Of a stretch of DNA of 64,000 bases, positions 33,534 to 45,871 are shown one piece after another. A program made the translations under genes and the position numbers. Under the pieces are notes generated by a model. That model did no database searches and had not been told where the DNA came from. It saw only the letters and a program-made list of their open reading frames with translations. Source of the DNA: Heracleum sosnowskyi (Eukaryota > Streptophyta > Magnoliopsida > Apiales > Apiaceae). How positions within the stretch are numbered: the first letter of the stretch is position 1; each line of letters opens with the position of its first letter. The DNA lies in NCBI GenBank assembly GCA_030848705.1, contig CM061235.1:137523228-137587227 (forward strand), read 5' to 3'.

Positions 33534-34506
33534 TCAATACTATTATATAAAAGAGAAGACGGGGGCGGTGAGGTGGCGCCTTTCAAATCGCTTCGCTCTA
33601 TTTTTCTAGTTTTCTCGAATTTCGAATTTTTAATATTAAAAATTTGAAAATATCTCAATTGCCTTTAGAATTAGAATCTGAAAATGTCTCAATTGCCTTT
33701 AGAATTCGAAAATATCTCAATTTTTACTAATGAAGAAATCTAAATATACGATTTTAATATTCTTACATTTAAAAAGATTTACTAATGGAGAAAACTAAAT
33801 GTACAATTTTAATATTCTCTTAAATTTTTATTAGAAAAGATCTCAATTTTACTAGTGGAGAAAACTAAATATACAATCTTAATATTCTTGCCTTTAGAAT
33901 CTTTACTATTGGAGTAAACTAAATATATAGTTTTAATATCCTTCTAAATTTTTTATTTATGAATATACATATTAACATAAAAAACTAAATATATTATCTT
34001 ACTATTCTTCTGAATTTTATTTAAGTCAAAACTTAAAATTTTGAAAAATATAATGGAGAAGACGAGTGCGGTGAGGTGGGACTCTCAAATCGCCTCGATC
34101 TATTTTTCTAATTTTCTTAAAATTTTGAATTATTAATATTAAATGTTAGATAAATTCTCTATTTCATTCTTACTATTTTCTAACACAGAAAATTAAATAT
34201 ACTATGTTGATATTCTTCTAAACGTTTTCTACTAATTCAAATTATTTACTAATTTCTTTTTTACTATCTCTCAAGAAAGTAAGCTAAATATGTTATGATT
34301 TTAAAGCGCAATCTATATAACTAGTAATAGGTATGCAATTTAAAAGCGTAATCTATATTCTAGTAATTTACTCCCATAATAATTCATAATTAATTTAAAA
34401 TTTTAAACATATATTTTAAAAATAATATTAAAATACATTCAATTTATTTTCAATTTAACATTCTAATAAATCTTCGATTTACCGATAAATCGCTATTTCA
34501 ACTTGT
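33534..34506 (+). mobile_element. Small Helitron, plus strand, with nested or duplicated 5' end
   Basis: It starts TCAATACTATTATATAAAAG after an A and shares GGCGGTGAGGTGGCGCC with the Helitron at 31,353-32,093. The 3' end has a hairpin CGATTTA-CCGA-TAAATCG (34,475-34,492) and then TTTCAACTTGT before a T. CTTGT departs from the usual CTRRT. A second 5'-like segment (GAGAAGACGAGTGCGGTGAG) begins near 34,050, so two copies may be fused. The body repeats AATGGAGAAAACTAAATATAC-type units. There is no coding sequence. Confidence 0.55.
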
Positions 34507-35069
34507 TCCAATTTCCGAAATCTATGACAGGGAAAGATAAATGACTATCTAAAATAATTTGCACGATAAAATCATAAAATACAAAATTATCAACAAAAGA
34601 TTGTCACAATCATACCTTGTGAAACCCAGTTCCCTTATTCAACCCGGTGTTGTGGGTAGGCTTTGAAACTCAAATTTAACAAGAACATATTATAACAATT
34701 CATTTCAGGTATCCTTGTTTTCTAGTATTTCCAGTTTTGAACCATAATCATCTGTTTTGACTGCCTGATTCGACATAAGTGGGTTAAAGTGTCATGAGCA
34801 CAAGCTGTTCGATATAATGCATTACTGAAATGAGACATTGACAAGAGACACACATTGCACTTTATAAGTATATAATTTTAGTGGTTATAGAGTTCATGTA
34901 TTCATTTTGTTATTTAATAGAGATTGAATTTTCAGCATATATATAGTCTCAACGTAAAGACTGTTCTACACGCGTGTGTGTCTGTTAACTGTTGTTTTTT
35001 GATTTTGTGATTGCACTGATGAGCTATTTCTTTTCTTTTAGATTATTCGAAGTTTAATTGGCAAAGAAG
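34507..35069. other. Region upstream of the ankyrin gene
   Basis: Noncoding. It should hold the promoter and 5' UTR of the EMB506-like gene. No single TATA box stands out. A run of pyrimidines (TTTCTTTTCTTTTAG at about 35,028-35,042) looks like an intron acceptor in the leader, so the 5' UTR may be spliced. Confidence 0.4.
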
Positions 35070-38000
35070 ATGGCCGTACAATTAGTTACTACGACTTCAT
35101 TTTCGTCCCAAATATTTCCATCCTCGGATGCTATTGTTGACAAAAGTGACTGTGCAAGTAGTTTACGTGCAGTGAAGTTCTTTAGTATACGGAAATGTGT
35201 AACAGTACGGTTAAGAGGACCATTTAATAATTTTCCTGTTGCTGCAAATGCTAGGGAGGTTTTGGTCCGTGCAACATCTTCGGCAAACCTCAATGAAATG
35301 TGGGAGGATCCTAATCAAGTTAGTGACAGTGAAGATGAAGACGAAGATGAGGAAGCTAAAGCGGAAGGAAATGATTTAGATTATGAGAGTGGCTGGGAAG
35401 TAGATAAGGGTGCTGTTAAAATTTCTAATAGAATTGCTGATTTGTCAGCAGGCAACTACGAGGAAGATCTCAAGAAAGGTTCATCTTATATGTTAATTTC
35501 TATCATATTTCTGGAATATGGTACTAATATCATTACATTTCACTAGAATTCTAAGTTCTAACGTACTTGAGCTCCAAATATCAACAAGTGATGATTAAAG
35601 TATAATAGGATAATAGGAACTAGATTCTGGAATAGCCTTCGGTTTCCTGGCGTATTCCTATACCTCTGTCTGACACACAGACACTCATATCCCTGTATCA
35701 GGAACAGGGATATTTGCACAATCCCAGTTTCGAATTTTCTTATTACACATTGTAGTCGAAACTAGTTTTAACTACTTTTGCAAAAGTAAAGGATTGATGT
35801 TTATTAGAAAATAGAAAAGTATTTAATGTTCATATTCACTTTTGCAAGAATGAAAAGTCTAACTTGAATTCTTGTGCTTCAGACGATTAACTTCTGCATT
35901 TGATATTTTGGTTCAATTTGCATAAACTTTTTAGTTCTGTTGATATATTTGAATATACATAACATCAAATATATATTCATGAAAAATTATATATGTATTT
36001 GTCGTATGCCCTCGCACCTGAATTTATTTATCCCCATATTATCGTATTTGTCAAATCCGTGTTTTCCGGCACTATATGCACCCCTGCACCTATACCCTTG
36101 TTTCCTAGCTTGTGGCTGTATCCGTCTTTGTTTTGCACCTTACATCTATGAGCATTTGATCAGTTAAGATTTCTTGAAAAATCCTTTACATGACCATAAG
36201 TATTGAGATGGAAGATTAGTTTTAATACTCTATATGGCTCTTCCACTCCATTGTACTGCATAAGCTAATAGGTGCACACTCACTCTGCTATATATTTTCA
36301 GTACAATAAAAGTCATTACTAGTGTTCACCACTCCATTCTATTATGAGCTATGATAGTAATCTTTTAGAATTAATTGGTGCCCTTTTGTATGTCACTGAT
36401 CTTCTATTTCATTGTTATAATTAGCTCTGATTAATTACTAAGCACTCAGCATGTGCTTTAGATAATAGATTAATTGCACGTCTAGATGAGCTAAGATTTG
36501 ATGGCGTGTGCTCCATGTTTCTTCCCCACAGCACAAGGTTCATGTTTAGATTGGAAGCCACATGTCAGACCTATTAATAAAAGCTAAACAACTCAAAAGC
36601 GGTTTTCCTAGAGTAGTTAATAATGTATTGGCTAGTAGTATAATTTCTTAATATGACTTCAGGTGTCATGTATCTGCTGCCTAATTTTGTTAGATAAATG
36701 CTGATTGCCTCTTGTAGGACTCCTTGATATATGATCCATGGTTCTGAGTAATGATTTTATTGGTCATTAATAGGCCATTGACCATGCATGAGTTTGATCA
36801 GATTGTAAATCGCTCTCTTTTGTACATCTTAAAACTCTAGCAGCTATGAACTTCACAGTTATTGATTAATGGAACTTAATGTATTCACATTAGTAATTGC
36901 TCATGTCTGCATTATCATTTGCCTAGTATTTGATGCATCGTGTCAAGATTTGCACCTTTAGATAATTATTTACATTTAGCAGCTATTGTACGTTCGCCTA
37001 TAAGTAGGCTTCTTTGGCTTTTGAAAACTATAGTGCAATTTATATATATTGATTGAATAATATTTCAGAGGTTGAACAGCTTTTGGAACCTGAGGAAATA
37101 GCAATTTTGCAGCACAATAAAACTCCTGACTTGAAGAAGATATCAAGTGTAAGATTCTAGATTATTTACCAGTGTAATGGCAGTACTCTTTTCTGTTGTG
37201 TAAAAACTTTATAACCTGTTTTGTAAGCTAAAAAGCAGATCCAATTTCTGAAAAGCTCCGACCTTAAAAATTTTACTTTTTAATTTTCCAGTCAAAGTGG
37301 AACCCTCTGCATACACTTGCTCTAGTTGGGCAAATACCTTACATGGACTTGCTTCTAAAGGAAGGGCTTGGTATTGACCTTGTTGATAAGGTGAACTCTG
37401 TCCATTGCTATGTTATACATCACTCCTGTAGTTTCCCTTCTTTTTCTTCTTTGTTGTCTTACCCTTTCAAAATTAATAATTGGGTGACGCAGGATGGTTT
37501 GACAGCTCTTCATCAAGCAATAATAGGTAAAAAGGAGGCAGTAATAAGTCATCTCTTGAGAAAGGGTGCAAATCTTCATGCTAGAGATTTGGTGGGACAC
37601 CTTCTCCATATTACAAATTATAATATACGTTTGGTTTCACATTTGTTAAAGAGCTTATGTATGTACTCTCTTAATAGGATGGTGCCACCCCGCTTCATTA
37701 TGCAGTTCAAGTAGGTGCCGTGCAAACTGTGAAGTTGCTGATCAAACACAAGGTTGATGTAAACGTAACTGATAATGTGAGTATGGTATATCCCTCCCAT
37801 TTATAATAAGTTTCCAGTTCTGTTTTATTTATATGTGGTTTACCAGGAAGGATGGACACCATTGCACGTTGCGATACAAAGTAGAAACAGAGATATAGCC
37901 AAACTTTTATTGGTCAACGGAGCTGACAAGAACATTACAAATAAGGTAAGCATATATAAATATATTAGTGCAATATCTTTCTTATATTTCTAGAGGGAGA

Positions 38001-38359
38001 TTGAGAAAAAAATATGAGAATGAGGAGTTATCTGTGTAAAATGGTGAATATGCGTTTGTTTGCAATTTAAAGCTTAAAACAAATTGATTTAGGAAGCTTT
38101 AATGCGTTGGCAATTATTTTCAGTTTTCTTTTATCAGTAATTAAATCAGAGCCTATTTTCTTAAAATCTAATATTATTATTGTCAATATTATAAAAATGT
38201 GCAATGTTGTTTTGCTATATAATCTTAGTAGGTGAATTTGATGTTGATCCTGTGTTTCAGGATGGTAAAACGCCTCTTGATGTTAGTATATGTTATGGGA
38301 AAGATTTCAAATCTTACGATCTTGCGAAGCTAGTGAAGCTTGTACCGTACAACAGGTAA
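35070..38359 (+). CDS. EMB506: Plastid ankyrin-repeat protein, EMB506/AKRP type
   Basis: The product is a plastid ankyrin-repeat protein needed for embryo and chloroplast development in Arabidopsis, where EMB506 and AKRP bind each other. Exons are 35,070-35,478, 37,069-37,148, 37,292-37,390, 37,493-37,591, 37,678-37,776, 37,847-37,945 and 38,261-38,359. They give about 328 residues. The N-terminus is rich in Ser, Thr and basic residues like a chloroplast transit peptide. An acidic stretch follows (SDSEDEDEDEEAKAE, about residues 89-103), then VEQLLEPEE. Each of exons 3-6 is exactly 99 bases and codes for one 33-residue ankyrin repeat, for example DGATPLHYAVQVGAVQTVKL. Length fits EMB506 better than the longer AKRP. 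The first intron is about 1.6 kb. The stop directly follows VPYNR. No defect is seen. Confidence 0.9.
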
Positions 38360-38923
38360 TGTTGACAATATCGGCAAGTTTTGCTTCCTATTCTCCTTCC
38401 ATCTGGGGGTGATCATTTGATTAAGTTAATTACAAACCTCGGGCCTAATATGAGGTGATCAAGCTGCACCTACAGGACCACACTAATAGTAGTCCGCTGG
38501 GAACTAAAATGTTGTATAATGATAATGTGATAAATGAAATGCAATTTTGAAAAATGAATTGGCAGTGTTCATGTACTGTGCCCGTTTAGATGTATGTATT
38601 ACATTTAAGGCAGTTTTGTTTCAGTAGTATCAAATGTGGAGACTGGAGAGGTGTACATGAGTAGGTTAGCTCTTTCTCAAATCCAGTTTGGACTCGGGAA
38701 AATTAAGTTATTCCCTTTTTAATAAAAAAATTTGCACAACGTTGTAATACAGTGTATTATTTTTTTAAATAAAAAAATTCCCGAAAATCCACTTACAAGG
38801 CTGAAAGTGATAATGAAAAGTAATAATTTCAGTTTTAAAAATGAATCTCTCAACTTTAACATACTTCCGGCATCTTGCTGGTTTCGATATCTTCGAGCAA
38901 CTTGCGTGCTCTCAATTAATGTT
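38360..38923. other. Downstream of the ankyrin gene
   Basis: 3' UTR and intergenic DNA. No other gene seen. Confidence 0.5.
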
Positions 38924-39202
38924 GTGTTTGGTTGGGGTGATTGGTATGGAATGGAATACAATGAGATTTAAAGTATAAAATAGTTAGATATTCACAATTT
39001 TTAGCCCATTTCATTCTTAACCACCTACATTATAATTTAAACACTTCAATTTTTGATGAAATGTTTCATTTCTTAACTCATTCATTTTTTTCACAATTTT
39101 TATTATAACAATTTTGCACTATCTCAATTTTTTTCAAATCTTTACTTCAACTCCCATTATTTTCCTTTAATTTCATCCATTCCATTCACCCCAACCACAC
39201 AC
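38924..39202 (+). mobile_element. MITE with GTGTTTGGTTGGGGTGA ends, copy 1
   Basis: Left end GTGTTTGGTTGGGGTGATTG, right end TTCACCCCAACCACACAC, inverted and about 279 bp long. The reverse complement matches the element at 40,495-40,760 over nearly its full length. The superfamily is not certain because the target duplication is unclear. Confidence 0.75.
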
Positions 39203-40494
39203 ACCATAAAACTAAAACAACATTATGTTGACACAGAATGCGAGTGCCTGTTTGGCTTCGTAGATTTAAGTCAATTTATGGCTTATAAATTCATAAAAAT
39301 TTATAAAAGAAGTTTGTCAACTGAATTTATGAACCCAACTTATGATTATGAACTAATTACTCATATGATGATAAGTTGAATATTAGTGACAATGTACCTT
39401 TATCTCAATTCATTTCTTATTTGCTTGATTTCTTTGTTTGTTTAATAATTTATATTTTTATATTTGTGTTTGTAAACGTATTTTTAATTTAAAATGCATT
39501 AAGATTATTATATTAAATAATTAATTTTTTTAAATTTAAATTAACAAATACTTCACCAACTTATAAGTAAGTTTAGTTTCTCAAAAAAGAAAAATTTATA
39601 AGTAAATTTATCTACACTTATTAAGATAAAAGTTATAAATATTCTTCTATCAATCACGACACTTATTTGTTTAAGATAAAACTAACATTTTCAAGAAATC
39701 TGATACACTTTTTCATTTTACTATAAAATTATCTTTTTTAAAATATCTCAAAACATATATTGGTTCTAGAATCGAGTGCAAGAATGAGATTTAACGTATC
39801 TTATCTCGGCACTCAAGACAACAACAACGTATATTGATTCTAGAGTGGCGTGCGAGAATGAGATTTAACGTATCTCTAATCTTTGTACTCAAGATTCAAG
39901 AGTGTTAAAATACTACGAATGACAAATGTATTTAGAAGAAAAATACTACAAAAGTAGGGATATAAAAGAAAATCAAATATGTATTCCATCAGGAAGTTAA
40001 CATTTAAAAGAGAATATTCGGCAAGCTCCTTTAAAGTATAGTTTCATTAATTTTTTAATTTTTTTTTTCTTTTGAATACAAATTAAATGTTTGGATTTTT
40101 ATTCAAAAAAGAAAAAAAATTAAAAATAAATAATGAAACTATATTTTATAGGAGTCTTAAAAAACGTGTCGAACTCTCCCTTTTAAATGTTAACAAATGA
40201 ATGGGACGAAAAGATTAATAAAACTAGACGGTCACGCAAGCACATTGCAAAAGTTGAAACATGTTTTCCAAGTTACAAATTTCAGTCTTGTTAACAGAGC
40301 TCTATATATAGTACTACTAAATTTCAAGGCGCCGCAATAATTGACTCCTGGGGTTGGGAACATGTTGTGATACTGATACCACATGCAGAATATCATAAGA
40401 AAAGATTTTACTGTCGTGGTTTCAGAATTTTGACATATAGTAGATGAATAAAATAATTGTGGGTTTGGCCTCTCCTTTTTTTTCCGTAATAGGT
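39203..40494. other. Spacer between two inverted MITEs
   Basis: AT-rich, no gene seen. A 73-bp tandem duplication lies near 39,755-39,893, with AGAATGAGATTTAACGTATC in both units. Confidence 0.5.
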
Positions 40495-40760
40495 GTGTTT
40501 GGTTGGGGTGCATGCAATGGAATATAGATGAAATTAAAGGAAAATAATGGGAGTTATAGGAAAGATTTGAAAAAAATTGAGATAGTGCAAAATTGTTATG
40601 ATAAAAATTATGAAAAAAATGAATGAGTTAAAGAATGAATCATTCCATCTCAAAATGGAGTGTTTAAATTATAATGTAGGTGGTTAAGAATGAAAGTTGT
40701 GAGTATTTAACTATTTTATACTTTAAATCTTATTTCATTCGATCACCTCAACCAAATACA
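40495..40760 (-). mobile_element. MITE with GTGTTTGGTTGGGGTG ends, copy 2 (inverted)
   Basis: The same family as the copy at 38,924-39,202, in opposite orientation. It shares TGAAATTAAAGGAAAATAAT, AAATTGAGATAGTGCAAAAT and the inverted ends. No coding sequence. The gap 40,761-40,924 shows nothing. Confidence 0.75.
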
Positions 40761-40932
40761 ATATAAATGTTCCATTCTTTTCCGCAGCAATAAAATGTTG
40801 GTAGAGGGTATCGATCCCTTGTGTACTTACATGAAATGATAGATCTGCATTTTTAGAAAGAGTTCTGCTGTTCCGGTACTTGTTGAAGCGGGAAATGCAT
40901 GGTTTGCATCTTGCATGGAACCCGGTGGTAAG

Positions 40933-42755
40933 TAGAGCTGGCCTGATGATCGGGTTTGACCGGCTAACCCGTACCCGGCTCGTTAAATTGACTCGTGTAA
41001 CTCGGTTCGGTAACGAGCCGAATCAACCCGACACGAATCGCTACAGAAAATGGGGCGAATACGGGTCCGTAACTGCTTAACCGCGCACGGCACGACACGA
41101 CACGTCAAACCGGCTTGTGCCCGATTCGTCCTTGAACCGCACGACCCGCCCGTGAACCGCCATCCCGCCTCGTGCAATAACCTGCAAGTTAACGGTCTTC
41201 TGAGTTCTGCAGCACGACAACGTTCCTCTGCAAGACTGCATACCAACGACTACATACTCAAACGGCTACATTCCCCGCCTATAAATACTCCCACATTTCT
41301 CCCATTTCTCTCCACCCCGCTCTATCTCTCTACTCTATCTCTCTGCTCACTGCTCATTCTCACTCTAATATTCCGAATTCTCATTCTAACATTCCGACAA
41401 GACTTTAAATATTTTCGGCCAAATTATGACGAGGCTTTAAAAAAAATGGAAGAAGGAAGAGGCACCGTATCATCTCAAGGTTCAACCCAAGCAACATCGA
41501 TGCCACCTCCTCGATTCGAAGCTGGTATTTATTTTTATTTTGTTATTTTTTTATTCAGTTTTTATGTTTTTAAAAATATTCGGTTTTTATATTTTTAAAA
41601 ACACTCGGTTCTTATTTTCTAAAAATCGTTCGATTTTTTTTGTTTTTAAAAAGATTTGTTTTTTATGCTAAAAAAAATATTCGTTTTTTATATTTTCAAA
41701 ACACTCGGTTCTTATTTTCTAAAAAACTTTCGATTTTAGGGCATTATTATGAAGTTTTAAACGTTTCATATGATCATGTTTTATATGTTAATCAATGTTT
41801 AGACTTGTTGTATCGTCTCGTAGATACTTATGTTCCAAAAGTTCAAAATTCTATACCACCTAATAGTACTAGTAGTGGTCGTAGTAGGTTTAATAATACA
41901 ATTTCATCTATATTGACTAAAAAACAAAATTGTACAATTTCCACTTCATCTCCCGTAGCCGCTTCTTCTTATAGTATGGTTAGAGAATTTTTTTCTTATA
42001 ATTACGAATTAAATGAAGATTTTGAAATACTAACATGGTGGAAGAATCATGAGTTACAATTTCCGATTTTAGCAAAAATTGTAAGGAATATTTTTGTAGT
42101 CCGCGCTTCTACAATTGCGTCTGAGTCCGCTTTTAGTGCAGGTAGAAGAGTGTTAGACGAGAAGAGAACAAGTTTAGCGCCGGACGTAGTAAAGATTTGT
42201 GATTGTAAAAAAAAATTAGGATCAAGCCGCAAAAAAACAACAAGGAAAAAAAGAAGATGACTCGGACGGTGAAAATAATCCGTGGATGACAATGAATACT
42301 TCGGATTCCGACGCCGCCTGAACTACCAACGAACAACAATAATCAAACAGTGGATAACATTTTTTTTGTTTTGAATTTTTAAAATTTGTTTGGTTTGTAA
42401 TTGTTTTAATATGTTAATGCGGTTTGTTTCGTTTTTTTAGAGAGGAGTGCTCTCAAATTAATTGTAACATTTTTTTAATTAATAAAATTTAAAGAGGTAC
42501 CTCCTCTTTTCTTCCAAATTTTTTTTATAGTTTCAAACAATTGTTTGTATCGAATTAAAATTAAAAAAAATTATATTTGAACCGCTCGACCCGCAAATCG
42601 CCCCGCCAACCCGCGTTGACGTGCACGAGCCAGCCATTTTTTAGAACGGCACAGCTCGCACCGACTCGTGAGTATTAACGTGTCGGTCCTGTGTTTATGG
42701 TTGGTCAACTCGGCCCACCGAAAAACCGGCATGACTCGTAGTGTAGCCAACTCTA
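40933..42755 (+). mobile_element. hAT element, internally deleted (1,823 bp)
   Basis: Ends TAGAGCTGGC and GCCAACTCTA are inverted repeats. The flanks GTGGTAAG (40,925-40,932) and GTGGTAAG (42,756-42,763) are a perfect 8-bp target duplication, as for hAT transposons. The subterminal 150-200 bases on each side are rich in ACCCG/CGGGT, ACTCG and similar short motifs, the usual transposase-binding design. The interior keeps only the start and the 3' part of a transposase gene. The perfect duplication suggests a fairly recent insertion. Confidence 0.9.
41445..42260 (+). pseudogene. hAT transposase remnant with dimerisation domain
   Basis: A short 5' piece (MEEGRGTVSSQGSTQATSMP at 41,445) ends before an AT-rich stretch with ATTCGGTTTTTATATTTT-type repeats. 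From about 41,740 an open frame reads LNVSYDHVLYVNQCLDLLYR. It then reaches the hAT C-terminal dimerisation domain, FEILTWWKNHELQFPILAKI and ASTIASESAFSAGRRVLDEK. The BED zinc finger and the catalytic core are absent. A Lys/Arg-rich tail (KKLGSSRKKTTRKKRR) replaces the usual end, probably through a frameshift. If translated, the product could bind other hAT transposases but not cut DNA. Confidence 0.75.
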
Positions 42756-42763
42756 GTGGTAAG

Positions 42764-43853
42764 AAAATTGATATTTTACAAATGATTCACTAACTAAATT
42801 AGTAGTAGTATGAAGTTCTCTGTAGTGATAGTTTGAAAGATAGGAGATATTGACTGCATTTTGAATTTTTTGTATCCTTATTAATGGGTCACTTTGGGTC
42901 ATATTCGGATTGATCGGACCATATTCATGTCATTTTCAGATTTTGTCTCAGTAAATTGGTGGTGAATCAAGTCGGGTTTGAGTCATATTTTAAATCGTGT
43001 CTGATATTGGCATTCTGTATTGTTCTCTATTATACAGACTGTGCCTCTTTACTTACTTCAGGGATCACGAATGAAACTGTGAAGATAATACATAAGGAAA
43101 TCATGGTTATGGAAGTTAACACCTAGGGGCTTAGCCAGCATATAGGTAACAGTGTCAACTGATCCCATTCAACTTTAAATCGTGTATAAATTTCAATTAT
43201 AATAAACATATTTTGATCAAAATTTATACATTAAATCAACGTTTTGACCCCATTAAAATAAAATTTATACATTAAATTTTAAAATTATCGAAAAAATTCA
43301 AATTTTAACCCCACTAACTTGAATTTTTGACTACATCCACCGAGCATCAACAGATGTTGATTTGAGAAGCAAGGTAGACAGGTGTAGATTGAATACGATT
43401 GTTATTTGCCACTTGCCCGAAATTTGTGATGTATTGGGGTATGTCACCCCTCCCCTATACAAGTTTCAAAGCATGGACAGAGCAGACCTCGCGTGGCGGT
43501 CCATAAATAATTCTGCAAATGCAGCGTGGTGATGATTAAAGTAGAATTTGCACAAGTATATGAATAAGGTTGTGCAGATATTCCAAAGCATATGACATGT
43601 GGGGGGTACGAAACCTGCCTCAGTCCCTCTACTTCCTCACTCAGAATTGCACTTGTACCCATAACACTATTATTCGCATATATAGCTGGACCTGCAATCT
43701 GAAACTGACAAGTTTTACCAACCCCCTGGATAAGTCTCCTGTCTTATAGACGCAACAATCATGCATTCTTGTTAGCTGCGTCGTGTATATAATTAGACTG
43801 CAGCTCTGTTGTAGCTTCCATCAGTGTAGTTTCTTCTCTTTGAACTACATAGT
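42764..43853. other. Upstream region of the GASA gene
   Basis: No gene seen. A TATATAA at 43,786-43,792 lies 62 bases before the GASA ATG and is the likely TATA box. Confidence 0.5.
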
Positions 43854-45125
43854 ATGGCTGCCATGAAAACTCTCTCTGTTGTCTTGCTCACTCTTTTTAT
43901 AGTTTCAACAATGGTATGTATCTTCTTACATAATGCTATATTATACTTTGCGGACTAACTAATTGAACTGTCAATGATGATCGATCTCTGCAGGTTTCAT
44001 CAAAAGATGATGAGCTGCTGGAGGTAATTTTGGTTAATTTGGTAGTGTCAGTTATATATCTTCAGTTTTATACTGGTTTTACTGGCTATGCGGCTAAGAT
44101 TTTGATTTATAGATTTGAAGTATTTTTGTGTGTTCTCTTGTAGGCTGCCTATGCCATAGTACAACCCTCTCCTGCTGTTCCGGTTAAAGCACCACTGGCG
44201 CCTTCAGTTGGAGTCAAGGTGACACCACCACCTCCCGCACCAGCTCCGCCAGTCAAGCCACCGGTTCTTGCTCCACCGGTTAAGCCACCTGCAGCTCCCC
44301 AACCCCCGCCGCCTAGAAACACTAAAGGTAACACTAAAAGACTCATGGTTATAATTTTACATGCACATTCTAATTTAAATTAGGCTTAATTATAAAATAA
44401 ACTTTGAAGTATGATTTTTTGTACACATAAAACCCTAAAGAAAAATATCGTACACATCAAACCTTCAAGTATTGGTTATGTATACACTGACCTCTGCTAC
44501 CGAATAACCATAGTTCATGTTCATTAATGGAAAATATTATTCTTGAAAAAGCCTTTTTGTGATTGAAAAATAAATATCTACATAATTATCGACATTGTAC
44601 CCCATCTTATTCAAGCAAAAGATGACATGGTGGCATGAAATAACACTCAAATCTCACCCTACTCGGTAGTGTTTTTTGGAGCAGGGTCTATATATACATA
44701 ATCGGTACTTAAAGGTTTGATGTGTACAACATTTTTCTTTAGGATTTTATGTGTACAAAGAGTCCTAATTCAAGGTTTATGTTATAATTAAGTCTTTAAA
44801 TTATCACATGTTTTATTTACATTATATGTTTTTCGTAGTACAGCATCACTAACTTATAAATAGAATGTTTTTCTTAGCAATCGTATGAGCGTTCCTGTGA
44901 TGTGTGTGTGATGGGTGTTAATATGTTTGATATGGTGCAGAATGTTATCCTCCATGTGTGGTGAGGTGCAAACTGCATTCAAGGAAGAATGTATGCCTGA
45001 GAGCTTGTGTAACATGCTGTGATAGATGCAAATGTGTTCCTCCTGGCCAATATGGAAACAAAGAGAAGTGTGGCAAGTGCTATGCTAATATGACCACTCA
45101 CGGTGGAAGACCAAAGTGCCCCTAA
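43854..45125 (+). CDS. GASA/snakin family cysteine-rich peptide, GASA14-like
   Basis: A secreted gibberellin-regulated peptide of the GAST1/GASA family, acting in the apoplast in growth and redox control. Exons are 43,854-43,913, 43,994-44,023, 44,144-44,327 and 44,941-45,125. The start gives a signal peptide (MKTLSVVLLTLFIVSTM after MAA). A Pro/Val/Ala-rich linker follows (VTPPPPAPAPPVKPP and neighbours). The C-terminal domain has the 12 conserved cysteines in the family pattern, from ECYPPCVVRC through CVTCCDRCKCVPPG to RPKCP at the stop. The long proline-rich linker between signal and GASA domain is the feature of GASA14 in Arabidopsis, whereas most GASA proteins lack it. Total about 152 residues. 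An alternative ATG lies three codons inside. No defect seen. Confidence 0.92.
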
Positions 45126-45868
45126 ACTCATGCCTAAATTACTCATATTACTACCTCCAATCTTAACAAAAGTTTGCCTGTCTGCACTGAGAAACCTCTT
45201 AATGTGTTCTTAATGTGTTTGCACTAAGTTCTTTTCTCCCGTGTCCATGGAAAGTTTTACCAGGACTCTTTTAATTTGTAGTTTTGCATCTTGAAAAGAA
45301 AATGTTTAAGCATGAATACTGTCATACAGTCATACTCATACACTCAAACTCATCATATTGAAGTCATCTTGATTCTATAGGGGCGCGCGTGTGTGCGTGA
45401 GGCACATAATAACATCATGCACACTCACATGCCTTAGTAGTTGTGCACTACTCTTGCACATGATTCTATATAAACCCACCAACCTCTCATTACCATTTCT
45501 ATGTGGAACACAAGTTATTTCAACTTAAACAACCCACGTAACCCATTTCAAAACTCATTTCAAGCAATCCACTTCAACTCAATTTATTTATGAATTCCAC
45601 TAAGAAAATGTCTTAGATCCAAACATGAAAGTTTAAGTCCTCATACCAAGGAACAACCTCCAATCGTTAGTTTCTGGAAATTTCATCAAGAACATATTTA
45701 AAATATGACTCAAACGTTTGCATTAAGTTCTTTTCTCCCATGTCTATGGAAAGTTTTACCAGGACTCTTTTAATTTGTAGTTTTGCATGTTGAAGTCCTC
45801 TTGATTCTGTAGGCGGCAATGTCTACTTGATTTTTACCAAGACAAAACTCGAAATCAACACAACTTGC
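45126..45868. other. Downstream of GASA, with a dispersed direct repeat
   Basis: A block of about 75 bases (AAGTTCTTTTCTCCC, GGAAAGTTTTACCAGGACTC, TTTAATTTGTAGTTTTGCAT) occurs at 45,226-45,293 and again at 45,725-45,790. Its continuation TTGAAGTC.TCTTGATTCT is found at 45,357 and 45,790. The first copy has been split by an insertion of about 65 bases. No gene seen. Confidence 0.7.
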
Positions 45869-45871
45869 TTA

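Noticed and set aside
35940..36167. 75-codon ORF in the first intron of the ankyrin gene
   Set aside because: It lies within the 1.6-kb intron, has no domain and matches no neighbour exon.
44149..44346. Minus-strand Gly-rich ORF
   Set aside because: It is the complement of the proline-rich linker of the GASA gene.
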